Below, piece after piece: positions 23,558 to 38,398 of a stretch of 64,000 nt of DNA (the first letter of the stretch is position 1; every line of letters starts with the position of its first letter). The DNA is from Paracoccus albicereus. Its GTDB lineage: Bacteria; Pseudomonadota; Alphaproteobacteria; Rhodobacterales; Rhodobacteraceae. A program made the position numbers and the translations under genes. The DNA lies in assembly GCF_024359525.1 (NCBI RefSeq), contig NZ_JAKZEU010000002.1, forward strand, positions 496,001-560,000, given 5' to 3'. The notes under the pieces were generated by a model, which made no database searches, was not told the origin of the DNA, and was given only the letters and a program-made list of their open reading frames with translations.

Positions 23558-26137
23558 ATGTCGCATATGCAAGAAGACCCAACTGTTTTTCTGAACGATT
23601 ATCGCCCCTACCCCTTCGCCTTGGACCGCGTTCGGCTGTCCTTCACGCTTGCGCCACGCGGGACGGTTGTGCGTTCGGACCTGTCGTTCACCCCGCGCGA
23701 GCAGGGTGCCGATCTGGCGCTGGATGGTGGCGAGGGGTTGCGACTGAAGCGGCTTGCCATCGATGGCCGCGAGATCGCGACAGGGGATTACACCCGAGAG
23801 GGCGAGGCACTGGTGATCGCGGGCGCGGCGCTGCCCGACGGCGCCTTCACGCTGTCGGCGGAGGTCGAGATCGATCCGGCCGACAACACCGCGTTCGAGG
23901 GGCTGTATCTGTCGGGCGGCATCTTCTGCACGCAATGCGAGGCGCAGGGGTTCCGCCACATCACCTTCTATCCCGACCGACCCGACGTGATGTCGGTCTT
24001 CGAAGTCGAGATTCTGTCCGACAAGCCGGTCCTGCTGTCGAACGGCAACCCGGCCGAAACCGTGGCGGGACGTGCCGTCTGGTCCGACCCCTGGCCCAAG
24101 CCCGCCTACCTGTTCGCGTTGGTCGCAGGCGACCTGCGCGCGGTGTCCGGCACGTTCACCACGATGTCGGGCCGTGCCGTCGATCTGAACGTCTGGGTCC
24201 GGCCCGGCGACGAGGATCGGGCGGGCTTCGCGCTGACAAGCCTGGTCAAGTCGATGGAATGGGACGAGCGGGTTTATGGCCGCGAATACGATCTGGACGT
24301 GTTCAACATCGTCGCGGTCGACGACTTCAACATGGGCGCGATGGAGAACAAGGGGTTGAACATCTTCAACTCGAAACTGGTCCTCGCCAGCCCCGAGACC
24401 GCGACCGACGCCGATTACGAGCGGATCGAGGGGGTGATCGCGCATGAATACTTCCACAACTGGACCGGCAATCGGATCACCTGCCGCGACTGGTTCCAGC
24501 TGTGCCTGAAGGAAGGGCTGACGGTGTTCCGCGACCAGCAGTTCACCTCGGACCTGCGCTCTGCCCCGGTCAAGCGGATCGAGGATGTTCAGGCGTTGCG
24601 CACGCGTCAGTTCCGCGAGGATGCCGGACCGCTGGCGCATCCTCCGCGCCCCGACCGCTATCAGGAGATCAACAATTTCTACACCGCGACCGTCTATGAA
24701 AAGGGCGCGGAGGTGATCGGGATGCTGAAGCGCCTCGTCGGGGATGACGGCTATCGCGATGCACTGGATCTGTATTTCGACCGTCACGACGGCGATGCGG
24801 CGACGATCGAGGACTGGCTGAAGGTCTTCGAGGATGCGACCGGCCGCGATCTGTCGCAATTCTCGCGTTGGTATACCGATGCGGGGACCCCGCAGGTCAC
24901 GATGACCGAGACTTGGACGGATGGCGCGCTGACGCTGAGCTTCACGCAGAAGACCGATCCGACGCCGGGTCAACTGGTCAAACCGCCGCGTGTCATCCCG
25001 ATCGCCGTCGGCCTGATCGGTCCGAACGGGGACGAGGTTCGTCCGACCGAAGTGCTGGAAATGACCGAAGCGGAGCAGAGCTTCACCTTCGACGGGCTTG
25101 GCGCGCGGCCTGTCGTCTCGGCGTTGCGGGGCTTTTCCGCACCGATCATCCTGGAGCGCGATCTGGACACCGAAACCCGCGCCTTCCTGCTGGCCCATGA
25201 CACCGATCCGTTCGCCCGCTGGGAGGCCGGACGTGGCTTGGCGTTGCGCGCCCTGAGCGCGGCTGCGATGGGCGAAGAGGATGAAAACGCCGACGCCTTC
25301 ATCGACGCGATCGGCCGACTGATCGCCGAAGACGACACCGATGCCGCGTTCCGGGCGCTGTGCCTGCGACTTCCGGGTGAGGAAGAGATCGCGACGCGTC
25401 TGGCCGCCGCCGGCCAGATCCCCGACCCCGATGCGATCCACGCCGCGCGCGAGCGGCTGTCGCTGCGCCTTGCGGTCACGCATGAGGCGCTGCTGGCAGG
25501 TATCTTCGACGCGATGGAGACCCCGGGCGACTATTCGCCAGACGCCGACGGTGCGGGACGACGTTCGCTGCGGCTTGCCGCGCTGGGCCTGCTGACCCGC
25601 GTCGACGGCGGGCTGCGCGCCCAGGCACTGGAACGCGAGGCCGGCAACATGACGGAACGCATGGGTGCGCTGGCTGTCCTCGTCTCACTTGGTCAGGCGG
25701 ATGAGGCGCTTGCCCGGCTTCGCGCCGATTTCGGCGACAACCGGCTGGTCATGGACAAGTGGTTCACGGTGCAGCCGATGGCCGCACCGCCCGCTGACGC
25801 GGTCCGCATTGCGCGGACCCTGTCCGAGGATGCGGCCTTCGACTGGACGAACCCCAACCGCTTCCGGGCGCTGATCGGCGGGCTTTCCGCCAACCACGCG
25901 GGCTTCCATGCGGCCGACGGATCGGGCTACGATTTCGTGGCCGACTGGCTGATCCGGATGGATGGCAAGAATCCGCAGATCGCCGCGCGGATGTCCACCG
26001 CCTTCGAGACCTGGAACCGCTATGACGCGGATCGGCAACAAAAAGCGCGCGCCGCGCTGGAACAGATCGCCGCTGTCACGGGTTTGTCGCGAAATATGGC
26101 CGAGATGGTCGGGCGGATGTTGTCGGTGGCGAACTGA
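23558..26137 (+). CDS. pepN: aminopeptidase N (M1 family)
   Basis: An 859-residue cytosolic zinc aminopeptidase of the E. coli PepN type. The exopeptidase motif GAMENKGLN (~residue 261) and zinc site HEYFHNWTGNRIT with the downstream Glu in LKEGLTVFRDQQF are intact. C-terminal ARM-like domains complete the usual ~870-residue length. It trims N-terminal residues in peptide turnover. Two starts are possible (23558 and 23567), neither with a strong ribosome site; the first is kept. It is divergent from the Ala-rich gene, and an acyltransferase follows after 39 bases. Confidence 0.96.
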   Translation: MSHMQEDPTVFLNDYRPYPFALDRVRLSFTLAPRGTVVRSDLSFTPREQGADLALDGGEGLRLKRLAIDGREIATGDYTREGEALVIAGAALPDGAFTLSAEVEIDPADNTAFEGLYLSGGIFCTQCEAQGFRHITFYPDRPDVMSVFEVEILSDKPVLLSNGNPAETVAGRAVWSDPWPKPAYLFALVAGDLRAVSGTFTTMSGRAVDLNVWVRPGDEDRAGFALTSLVKSMEWDERVYGREYDLDVFNIVAVDDFNMGAMENKGLNIFNSKLVLASPETATDADYERIEGVIAHEYFHNWTGNRITCRDWFQLCLKEGLTVFRDQQFTSDLRSAPVKRIEDVQALRTRQFREDAGPLAHPPRPDRYQEINNFYTATVYEKGAEVIGMLKRLVGDDGYRDALDLYFDRHDGDAATIEDWLKVFEDATGRDLSQFSRWYTDAGTPQVTMTETWTDGALTLSFTQKTDPTPGQLVKPPRVIPIAVGLIGPNGDEVRPTEVLEMTEAEQSFTFDGLGARPVVSALRGFSAPIILERDLDTETRAFLLAHDTDPFARWEAGRGLALRALSAAAMGEEDENADAFIDAIGRLIAEDDTDAAFRALCLRLPGEEEIATRLAAAGQIPDPDAIHAARERLSLRLAVTHEALLAGIFDAMETPGDYSPDADGAGRRSLRLAALGLLTRVDGGLRAQALEREAGNMTERMGALAVLVSLGQADEALARLRADFGDNRLVMDKWFTVQPMAAPPADAVRIARTLSEDAAFDWTNPNRFRALIGGLSANHAGFHAADGSGYDFVADWLIRMDGKNPQIAARMSTAFETWNRYDADRQQKARAALEQIAAVTGLSRNMAEMVGRMLSVAN

Positions 26138-26176
26138 CGTCTTGCCGCCCGCACATCAACCGGGATAATTCGACAC

Positions 26177-27073
26177 ATGGACGCCAAGACCGAGATGCAC
26201 GCCCGGCTCGACCCGCTGATCGCGGAGCGGGCGCCCTGGTTTTTCTCGGGCAAGCCGCAGCACGCGCTGTTCCGCAGCGTGATGATGTGGCTGCTGCATT
26301 ATCCGCAGACGATCAGGCTTGCGGCCGAGTTCCGCGATCTGCCGACGGCCGAGATTCTGCGCCGGATGGAGGCGATGATCGTCCGCGATGTCCGCGTGCA
26401 GGGGCTGGAGAACATCCCCGCGACCGGCCCCGCGCTGATCGTGTCGAACCATCCGACCGGGATTGCGGACGGGATCATCATGCACGCGCTGATCAGTCAG
26501 GTGCGCGACGACCTTTTCATTTATGCCAACCATGACATGGTGCGCGTGCTGCCGCAGATGCAGGATCTGATCGCCCCGGTCGAATGGCGGCTGGAAAAGC
26601 GCAGCCACGCCAAGACGCGGGCAACGATGGATTACACCCGCACTGCGCTGGAATCGGGACGGATCGGGCTGATCTTCCCGTCGGGGCGGCTGGCCAAGCG
26701 TCGCGGTCTGAGCCTGCACGAACGTCCGTGGATGGCCAGCGCCGTGATGATCGCACGCAAGTTCGACGCGCCGGTCATCCCGCTGCATATTCGCGCGCGC
26801 AACTCGGCCCTGTTCTACCTGCTGGATGCGATCCACCCATCCCTGCGCGACGTGACCCTGTTCCACGAAGTGCTGAACAAGGATGGCCACACCTATCGCG
26901 TCACCGTGGGCGAACCGATGGACCCGGCCACCCTGCCCCGCAATTCCGAGGACAGCATCGCGGTCCTGCGCGAGGCCGCGCTGGCGCTGCCCGAGCCGGA
27001 ACCGGACGCCCCAAGGCTGACGCGGGCGCATGGGCGGCATCGGCTTGTGCGGGGTGTCAGGAAGACGGCGTGA
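26177..27073 (+). CDS. 1-acyl-glycerol-phosphate acyltransferase-like (PlsC family)
   Basis: A 298-residue protein with the PlsC motifs: block I SNHPTGIADG (His-x4-Asp) near residue 95, and block III IFPSGRLAKRRG near 160 where the FPEG-type consensus is FPSG. It likely moves fatty acyl groups to a lysophospholipid or related acceptor at the membrane. No clear transmembrane helix is seen, so it may be peripheral. It is probably co-transcribed with pepN and convergent with proB. Acceptor specificity is not known. Confidence 0.82.
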   Translation: MDAKTEMHARLDPLIAERAPWFFSGKPQHALFRSVMMWLLHYPQTIRLAAEFRDLPTAEILRRMEAMIVRDVRVQGLENIPATGPALIVSNHPTGIADGIIMHALISQVRDDLFIYANHDMVRVLPQMQDLIAPVEWRLEKRSHAKTRATMDYTRTALESGRIGLIFPSGRLAKRRGLSLHERPWMASAVMIARKFDAPVIPLHIRARNSALFYLLDAIHPSLRDVTLFHEVLNKDGHTYRVTVGEPMDPATLPRNSEDSIAVLREAALALPEPEPDAPRLTRAHGRHRLVRGVRKTA

Positions 27074-27135
27074 GCCGGTTCTGATGCCGATCGCCTTTTG
27101 CGATGACAAAGGGACGAAAGCGTTCTCGTAAGACC

Positions 27136-29315
<2,180 letters not shown>

Positions 29316-29402
29316 TCAAGCCAAGCCCTATCATCACGGATTCGTGAGCGTGACGGTGCCGACCCGAATATCTAGATCGGTATGGAAGCGAAAGGAAACG
29401 AC

Positions 29403-29741
29403 ATGCCCATCCTTACTTACTTCACCCTCATCGTGGCGATCGCGCTGGAGGTTGTAGGGACCAGCTTCCTTCAGCGCAGCGAGCAGTTCACGCGGCTTCT
29501 GCCGACGCTGATGATGGCGGTCTGCTATGCGGGGTCGTTCTTCTTTCTGTCGCAGGTTCTGCGGGTGATGCCTCTGGGCGTCGCCTACGCGATCTGGAGC
29601 GGACTTGGCATCGTCTTCGTCTCGATGATCGGACTTCTGGTTTTCGGGCAGCGGCTGGACGCGGCGGCCATCATCGGCCTGACCCTGATCGTCGTCGGTG
29701 TCGTCGTGGTCAACCTGTTCTCGACGAGTGTCAGGCACTGA
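29403..29741 (+). CDS. small multidrug resistance (SMR) family transporter
   Basis: A 112-residue protein with four membrane helices. The essential glutamate is Glu16 in the first helix (ALEVVGTSFLQRS), matching EmrE Glu14, and AYAIWSGLGIVFVSMIGLLV gives the helix 3 signature. It exports cationic drugs or guanidinium-like compounds in exchange for protons as a dimer. GAAAGGAA lies just before the ATG at 29403; an in-frame upstream ATG lacks this. It is divergent from obgE. A Gdx-type (guanidinium) rather than Qac-type role cannot be excluded. Confidence 0.9.
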   Translation: MPILTYFTLIVAIALEVVGTSFLQRSEQFTRLLPTLMMAVCYAGSFFFLSQVLRVMPLGVAYAIWSGLGIVFVSMIGLLVFGQRLDAAAIIGLTLIVVGVVVVNLFSTSVRH

Positions 29742-29794
29742 AGCCCTTATAATCCTGCCCGGGGCCGCTAGATAAAGGGCAAGGAGGCCGCGCG

Positions 29795-31201
29795 ATGATC
29801 CATTTCGACAATTCCTATGCCCGACTGCCCGACGGCTTTTTTGCACGGGTTCAGCCCACGCCAGTCAGCGCGCCGCGCCTGCTGGCGCTGAATGCGCCAC
29901 TGGCAGAGCGACTGGGTTTGGACGTGGATTGGCTGGCCGGTTCGGACGGCGTCGCGATGCTGGCCGGCAATGCGCTGCCAGAGGGCGCCGAGCCGATCGC
30001 ACAGGCCTATGCCGGTCACCAGTTCGGCGGCTTCGTGCCGCAGCTGGGCGACGGCCGTGCCGTGCTACTGGGCGAGGTGGTTGCACCGGACGGGCATCGG
30101 TTCGATCTGCAGCTGAAGGGTTCAGGGCAGACGCCGTTCTCTCGTCGCGGCGACGGGCGCGCTTGGCTGGGCCCGGTCCTGCGCGAATATGTCGTCAGCG
30201 AATTCATGGCCGCGATGGATGTCCCCACCACGCGCGCCCTGGCGGCGGTCGAGACGGGCGAGCGTGTGCAACGTGAGCAGGCCTATCCCGGCGCGGTCCT
30301 GACCCGCGTCGCATCGAGCCACATCCGCGTCGGCACGTTCCAGTATTTTGCGGTGCGCGGCAATGTCGAGGCGCTGCAGGCGCTGACCGATCATGTCATC
30401 GCCCGGCATTACCCGGACGCCGACGGCCCGCTGGGTCTTCTTCAGGGCGTAATCGCGCGGCAGGCCGCGACCATCGCGCAGTGGATGGCGCTGGGTTTCA
30501 TCCACGGCGTGATGAACACCGACAACATGGCTGTCTCGGGTGAAACGATCGATTACGGCCCCTGTGCCTTCATGGACGGCTATCACCCGCAGACTGTGTT
30601 CTCCTCGATCGACCAGCATGGACGCTATGCCTGGGCCGAACAGCCGCAGATTGCCGTCTGGAACCTGGCCCAGCTCGCGACCTGCCTTATCCCCCTGATG
30701 GGAGAGCGTGAGGCAGCGATCGAGGCGGCGACAAAGGCGGTACATACTTTCCCCGACCTCTATCAGGCAGAATGGCGTCGCCGTTTCGGGTCCAAGCTGG
30801 GGATCGAAGCGACCGAGGCCGATCAGGGGCTGATCGAACGGCTGTTGACGCTGATGGCGACCGAACGCGCCGATTTCACCCGCGTCTTCACCGGGCTGGC
30901 TGATGGGTCAGCGCGGGACGAGTTCACTGACCGCGAGGCTTTCGATGCCTGGCACGCGGACTGGCGTGAGCGGGCGCCGGAACCCGACGCCGCGATGATG
31001 GCGCGGGCCAACCCGCGTCGGATCCCGCGCAACCACCGGATCGAGCAGGCCATCGAAGCAGCAGTGTCAGGCGACCTCGCGCCGTTCCAGCGGCTTTTCG
31101 AGGCCGTCACCCATCCGCGCGAGGACTGTGAACATTGGGACGATCTTGCGCGCGCGCCCAAACCGGACGAGGTTGTTCCGCGAACCTTCTGCGGCACGTG
31201 A
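29795..31201 (+). CDS. selO: protein adenylyltransferase SelO
   Basis: A 468-residue pseudokinase-fold enzyme that transfers AMP to Ser/Thr/Tyr residues, linked to redox stress. Family stretches are clear: [42 protein letters not shown]-type (here [13 protein letters not shown]) and [20 protein letters not shown]. The end PRTFCGT retains one cysteine of the usual C-terminal redox motif but not a selenocysteine site. It is 54 bases after the SMR gene, and an EEP gene follows 10 bases later. Confidence 0.95.
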   Translation: MIHFDNSYARLPDGFFARVQPTPVSAPRLLALNAPLAERLGLDVDWLAGSDGVAMLAGNALPEGAEPIAQAYAGHQFGGFVPQLGDGRAVLLGEVVAPDGHRFDLQLKGSGQTPFSRRGDGRAWLGPVLREYVVSEFMAAMDVPTTRALAAVETGERVQREQAYPGAVLTRVASSHIRVGTFQYFAVRGNVEALQALTDHVIARHYPDADGPLGLLQGVIARQAATIAQWMALGFIHGVMNTDNMAVSGETIDYGPCAFMDGYHPQTVFSSIDQHGRYAWAEQPQIAVWNLAQLATCLIPLMGEREAAIEAATKAVHTFPDLYQAEWRRRFGSKLGIEATEADQGLIERLLTLMATERADFTRVFTGLADGSARDEFTDREAFDAWHADWRERAPEPDAAMMARANPRRIPRNHRIEQAIEAAVSGDLAPFQRLFEAVTHPREDCEHWDDLARAPKPDEVVPRTFCGT

Positions 31202-31211
31202 CCCTGGCCGT

Positions 31212-33255
<2,044 letters not shown>

Positions 33256-33273
33256 CGCCCTAGCAGTAGGCCA

Positions 33274-33295
33274 GCCTGACGCCATGGCGTCGGGC
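33274..33295. terminator. hairpin between convergent eno and mocR genes
   Basis: An 8-bp stem GCCTGACG / CGTCGGGC (one T-G pair) with a CCATGG loop lies in the 47-base gap. There is no U-run on either side, so it is at best a weak bidirectional terminator. Confidence 0.35.
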
Positions 33296-33302
33296 CTGCC
33301 GC

Positions 33303-34802
33303 TTACGCCACCATGTCATCCTGCGGCGGCGCATCGTGCAGCCGCCGCAATTCGGTCAGAGCGCGCCTAAGCGTGGCGTGCGGCATGTGTCCTGCCAGAC
33401 CGATACGCACCGCATTGGCGAATGAACCGGCCAACGTGATGCTGCCGGCCGAGGCCGCGAATTCATCGGCAGGCCGGACGAGGATGCCGCGATCCGCCGC
33501 CGCCTGCGCGTAGACGGACGGCCGCCACCGCGCAGGCAGCGGCAACCACAGGAACGGCAGTTCCGCCAGCGAAACAAGGCCTGTTCCCGCCATCACCTCG
33601 GTCGCGATGTTTCGCCTGGCCTCGAAGTCGGCAAGGATCGCCCGGCAGAGGTCTTCGGTTGCCGGATCGCGAAGAAGCTCTGTCACCGCGACGGTCAGCG
33701 GCCGGGCCACACCGAAATGGCTGTGCTGGGCGGCGAGGCGCGCCTGCCCGCCCATGCCCGTGGGACAGATGATCGCCCCGAAGCGAAGCCCCGCTGACAG
33801 AAGCTTGGCAAGACCGACCAGCTGCCAGACCCGTTCCGGCGCCAGTTCGCGCAGCGGCGGCGGCCCGTCCGCGCCGCGAAGGGCGCCAGGGCGGGTGGTA
33901 TAGCTTTCATCCTCGATCACCTGCAGATCGTGACGACGGGCGACATCGATGATGGCGGCGCGGCGCTCTGCATTCATGCGCCCGGTGGTCGGGTTCTGTG
34001 CCGATGGCGTCAGGAAGACGACACGCGCGCCGGTCTGTCGGGCGGCACGGTCCAGTTCGTCGGGCAGCATCCCCTGCCCGTCCTGCGCGACCGGTGCCAC
34101 CTCGGCCCGAAGCAGCCGTGCAGCGTGACGCAGCCCGGGATAGCACAACGCCTCGCACAGAATTCGCGGACGCTCGCCCGCCAGACACATCGACAGGATC
34201 AGCAGGATCGCGCTTTGGCAGCCATGGGTCAGAACGATGTCGGGGGGTCCGAACTCACCCGCTGCACGCGGCCCGATCCAGTCGGTCAGGGCGGCTGTGC
34301 AATCGCGATCGCCGCTGACGGGGGTGTAGTCCAGCAATTCCTCGCCCGACTGGTCGGCCATGCGCCGGAACGCCTGACGGATCGCGCCGGCCTGACCCAG
34401 ATCGGGCAATTTGGGGCTGCGCAGGTCGATCGCGACCTCGTCCGCGCGCAGCGGGCGGTCACGCCCGCGTTCGTTCCGATCATCGATCAGCGGCTGCAGC
34501 GGCGCCTGCCGCGCCCCCTGCGCCGCCACGAAGCTGCCGCGCCCGACATGGCTTTCGACGATGCCCTCGGCCGCGACGACCTGATAGGCGCGGGCGACCG
34601 TACCGGGCGTCACCTGCAGACGCCACGCCAGATCGCGCATCGGCGGCAACCTGTCACCGGGTGCAAGCTCGCCCGCCCGGATCGCCTGCCGGATCATGTG
34701 CGCCAAGGCCCGGAACTTGGGACCGACGCCGTCCTGAAAGGCGTCATCGGCAAAGGTTGGCTGCCAGTTTGTATCGGTCACAATTCTGCTCTTCCAGTCC
34801 AT
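33303..34802 (-). CDS. MocR/GntR family regulator with aminotransferase-like domain
   Basis: A 499-residue regulator. The GntR-type winged helix (residues ~25-95) contains GELAPGDRLPPMRDLAWRL and VTPGTVARAYQVVAAEGIVE. The rest is a fold-type I aminotransferase-like domain with TPSAQNPTTGRM and ESYTTRPG; the PLP-lysine region reads LVGLAKLLSAGLRFG, keeping a lysine. Such proteins sense PLP or an amino acid adduct and often control vitamin B6, GABA, taurine or rhizopine genes. The start is uncertain (34802 or 34823). TTGTATCG direct repeats overlap and precede the start. The target could be the nearby TRAP genes or the gene itself. Confidence 0.85.
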   Translation of the reverse strand: MDWKSRIVTDTNWQPTFADDAFQDGVGPKFRALAHMIRQAIRAGELAPGDRLPPMRDLAWRLQVTPGTVARAYQVVAAEGIVESHVGRGSFVAAQGARQAPLQPLIDDRNERGRDRPLRADEVAIDLRSPKLPDLGQAGAIRQAFRRMADQSGEELLDYTPVSGDRDCTAALTDWIGPRAAGEFGPPDIVLTHGCQSAILLILSMCLAGERPRILCEALCYPGLRHAARLLRAEVAPVAQDGQGMLPDELDRAARQTGARVVFLTPSAQNPTTGRMNAERRAAIIDVARRHDLQVIEDESYTTRPGALRGADGPPPLRELAPERVWQLVGLAKLLSAGLRFGAIICPTGMGGQARLAAQHSHFGVARPLTVAVTELLRDPATEDLCRAILADFEARRNIATEVMAGTGLVSLAELPFLWLPLPARWRPSVYAQAAADRGILVRPADEFAASAGSITLAGSFANAVRIGLAGHMPHATLRRALTELRRLHDAPPQDDMVA

Positions 34803-34855
34803 TCTGCCCGATTGTATCGTCATATCCGGGTGGAGGCCAAGATTGTTTCGATACA
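34769..34855. promoter_or_regulatory. TTGTATCG boxes at the mocR start, candidate MocR operators
   Basis: Direct copies on the plus strand at 34769-34776 (TTGTATCG), 34812-34819 (TTGTATCG) and 34843-34850 (TTGTTTCG), spaced 43 and 31 bases, plus an inverted CGATACA at 34849-34855. Direct repeats spaced by whole turns are the known operator style of MocR proteins such as PdxR and GabR. The first box lies inside the coding start of mocR. Confidence 0.45.
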
Positions 34856-34859
34856 TTTT

Positions 34860-34976
34860 GCCGACCCCTGATCGCTTGGCGATCGCGCCCCTTCCCCGGG
34901 GCGTCGCCGGACGCGATCTCTCCCAGCCGGTTCCCCCCGGCGACCAACTGGCCGGGGCGCAAGGCCCCGGCTTTTT
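34860..34976 (+). ncRNA. candidate small RNA or attenuator with intrinsic terminator upstream of dctP
   Basis: The plus strand between mocR and dctP carries a strong terminator (34951-34976) with no gene upstream on that strand. Before it lie two further hairpins: GATCGC / GCGATC (34870-34884) and GTCGCCGG / CCGGCGAC (34903-34910 with 34937-34944), a fully structured RNA of about 100 nt. No clear promoter is seen. It may be a free small RNA or a premature terminator in the long dctP leader. The remaining leader to 35123 has a short AGGGGC / GCCCCT hairpin just before the GGAGGGAG ribosome site. Confidence 0.4.
34951..34976 (+). terminator. intrinsic terminator in the mocR-dctP gap
   Basis: A perfect 8-bp stem GCCGGGGC / GCCCCGGC (34951-34958 with 34964-34971), loop GCAAG, then TTTTT. 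It lies 148 bases upstream of dctP. Confidence 0.8.
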
Positions 34977-35030
34977 CGGCCGCTGCCGGCGACCGCGCAT
35001 TTTTCCGTGCCTGCCCGAATAGACCCCTAG

Positions 35031-36347
<1,317 letters not shown>

Positions 36348-36406
36348 GGTTGGCGGTCGGGCGGGGTTATCCCCGCCCGATTGGCTTGGTTACGCATGAT
36401 ACGAAA

Positions 36407-36440
36407 AAGGCCGCTGCGATGTTTCGCAGCGGCCTTTTGC
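36407..36440. terminator. bidirectional terminator between dctP and dctM
   Basis: A perfect 12-bp stem AAGGCCGCTGCG / CGCAGCGGCCTT (36407-36418 with 36425-36436) and a 6-base loop, with A-run on the left and TT on the right. It ends both convergent transcripts. Confidence 0.9.
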
Positions 36441-36460
36441 CATCTTGTCGTCGGTGATTG

Positions 36461-38398
36461 TCAGTTGCCGCCCAGCCCCGGTGGCAGACCACCCAATCCG
36501 TTGCCGAGACCACCGCCCGTCGCCGGCGCTGCAGGTTGCGGCGTTGCATCAGATGCAGGCTGTTCCGCTTGGGGCTGCGGTGCCGAGGGGGTCGCGCCGC
36601 CACCGAAATCAGGTGCGCCCAGACCGCCTAGGCTGCCGAACCCGCCCGATGTCCCGCTGGGAGTGGCCGCACCCTGTCCATCGGCCGCCGGTGTCGTGGC
36701 ACCGCTTGGGGCGGCAGGCGCGCCGAAGGGCAAGCCGAGCCCACCAAGCCCACCACCGAGGCCGCCGCCCAGCCCGCCAGTGCCGCCACCGGGTCCACCC
36801 GGAATCTGCAGCGGCGCCGTCGGCGCAGAGACCGGCGTCTTGTAATGCGTGACAAGGCCCGGGAAAGCGATGACAACACCGATCATGACGACCTGAAGGC
36901 CTACGAACTTCACGGCGCCGCGATAGATTTCAAGCGTGCTGATCGGTTCGATCACCTTGCCCGAGACATGATCGGTGTAGCGTTTGCGGGCCGCAATCGA
37001 GCGCAGGTAGAACAGCGCGAAGCCGACAGGTGGCGTCAGGAAGCTGGTCTGCAGCACCATCCCCAGAATGACGCCGAACCAGATCATGTCGATCCCGAGC
37101 GCGTTCACCGCCGGGACCAGAAGCGGCACGATGACGAAGGCGATTTCGAAGAAGTCGAGGAAGAAGCCAAGGATGAAGATCAGCAAGGCGACGGTCAGCA
37201 GAAAGCCCAGTTCGCCGCCCGGAACGGCCAGCAGCAGGTCCTTGACCCAGACCTGTCCGTTGATCGCGTAGAAAGTCAGCGAAAAGACCGTCGCGCCGAT
37301 CAGGATGAACATGACGAAGGATGACAGTCGGGTGGTGCCGACCAGCGCGCCCCGCACGACGTCGTAGTTCAGGCGTCGCTTCATCGCGGCAAGGATCAGC
37401 GCACCGACCGCCCCCATCGCCCCACCCTCTGTCGGGGTGGCGATGCCCAGAAAGATCGTGCCAAGCACGAGGAAGATCAGGCTCAGCGGCGGGATCAGCA
37501 CGAAGATCACCTGCCGCGCCAAATGCGACAGCATGTTCAACCGCATCGCCCTATCGGCCAGAGCCATCGCGAACAGCACCGCTCCCGCGATGACCGCCCC
37601 CCAGATGCCGGCATTGCGCACGCCGTCGGCCTGCATGAACATCCGCGCCGCGAAGAACACCGCCACCGCGATAGCCAAAGCGACCAGAAGCGATGTCACG
37701 CCACGGCCCAGCGTCCGAGCCTCTTTCGGCAGCGCGGGCATCGCGTTGGGACGGATCATCGTGGTGATGAAGACATACAGCATGTAGCTGCCGGTCAGCA
37801 TCAGCGCCGGGTAAAGCGCGCCCTTGTACATGTCGCCGACGGAACGACCGAGTTGATCCGCCAGCACGATCAGAACGAGGCTCGGCGGCACGATCTGCGC
37901 CAGCGTGCCCGAGGCCGCGATCACACCGGTGGCGATCGGGCGGTCGTATTCATAGCGCAGCATGATCGGCAGCGAAATCAGGCCCATCGCCATGACCGAC
38001 GCCGCGACCACCCCGGTCGTGGCCGCCAGCAGCGCACCCACGACGATCACGGCGTAGGCAAGACCGCCACGGACCGGACCGAACAGCTGGCCGATGGTTT
38101 CCAGAAGGTCTTCGGCCATGCCGGATTTTTCCAGGACGATGCCCATGAAGGTGAAGAACGGGATCGCTAAGAAAATGTCGTTCTTCATGATCCCCCATAA
38201 CCGTTCGGGCAAAGCCGAAAGCAGGTTGAAGTGGAGATTGATCTGCCCGTTCGAAATCGGCGTCAGCTCGACCCCGATCAGGTAGAACAGAAGTCCGTTG
38301 GCGGCGAGCGCGAAGGCGATCGGGTAGCCGAACAGCAGAAACAGCACCATCGAGAAGAACATGATGGGTGCAAGATTGTGGGCGATCAGTTCGATCAT
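36461..38398 (-). CDS. dctM: TRAP transporter large permease with glycine-rich C-terminal tail
   Basis: A 645-residue inner-membrane protein. The first ~525 residues carry the DctM helices, with FTFMGIVLEKSGMAEDLL, SGTLAQIVPPSLVLIVLADQ, GIATPTEGGAMGAVGALILA and FLTPPVGFALFYLRS. A typical DctM is ~430 residues: this belongs to the long-form group with an inserted multi-helix block. After the last helix, ~115 residues are Gly/Pro/Ala-rich (GGGTGGLGGGLGGGLGGLG, later GGGLGNGLGGLPPGLGGN), a disordered tail. The start overlaps dctQ by 4 bases (ATGA). Confidence 0.92.
   Translation of the reverse strand: MIELIAHNLAPIMFFSMVLFLLFGYPIAFALAANGLLFYLIGVELTPISNGQINLHFNLLSALPERLWGIMKNDIFLAIPFFTFMGIVLEKSGMAEDLLETIGQLFGPVRGGLAYAVIVVGALLAATTGVVAASVMAMGLISLPIMLRYEYDRPIATGVIAASGTLAQIVPPSLVLIVLADQLGRSVGDMYKGALYPALMLTGSYMLYVFITTMIRPNAMPALPKEARTLGRGVTSLLVALAIAVAVFFAARMFMQADGVRNAGIWGAVIAGAVLFAMALADRAMRLNMLSHLARQVIFVLIPPLSLIFLVLGTIFLGIATPTEGGAMGAVGALILAAMKRRLNYDVVRGALVGTTRLSSFVMFILIGATVFSLTFYAINGQVWVKDLLLAVPGGELGFLLTVALLIFILGFFLDFFEIAFVIVPLLVPAVNALGIDMIWFGVILGMVLQTSFLTPPVGFALFYLRSIAARKRYTDHVSGKVIEPISTLEIYRGAVKFVGLQVVMIGVVIAFPGLVTHYKTPVSAPTAPLQIPGGPGGGTGGLGGGLGGGLGGLGLPFGAPAAPSGATTPAADGQGAATPSGTSGGFGSLGGLGAPDFGGGATPSAPQPQAEQPASDATPQPAAPATGGGLGNGLGGLPPGLGGN

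Noticed and set aside
29795..31201. Selenocysteine-containing SelO
   Set aside because: The C-terminus ends PRTFCGT with a normal stop; no in-frame UGA with a downstream element is apparent.
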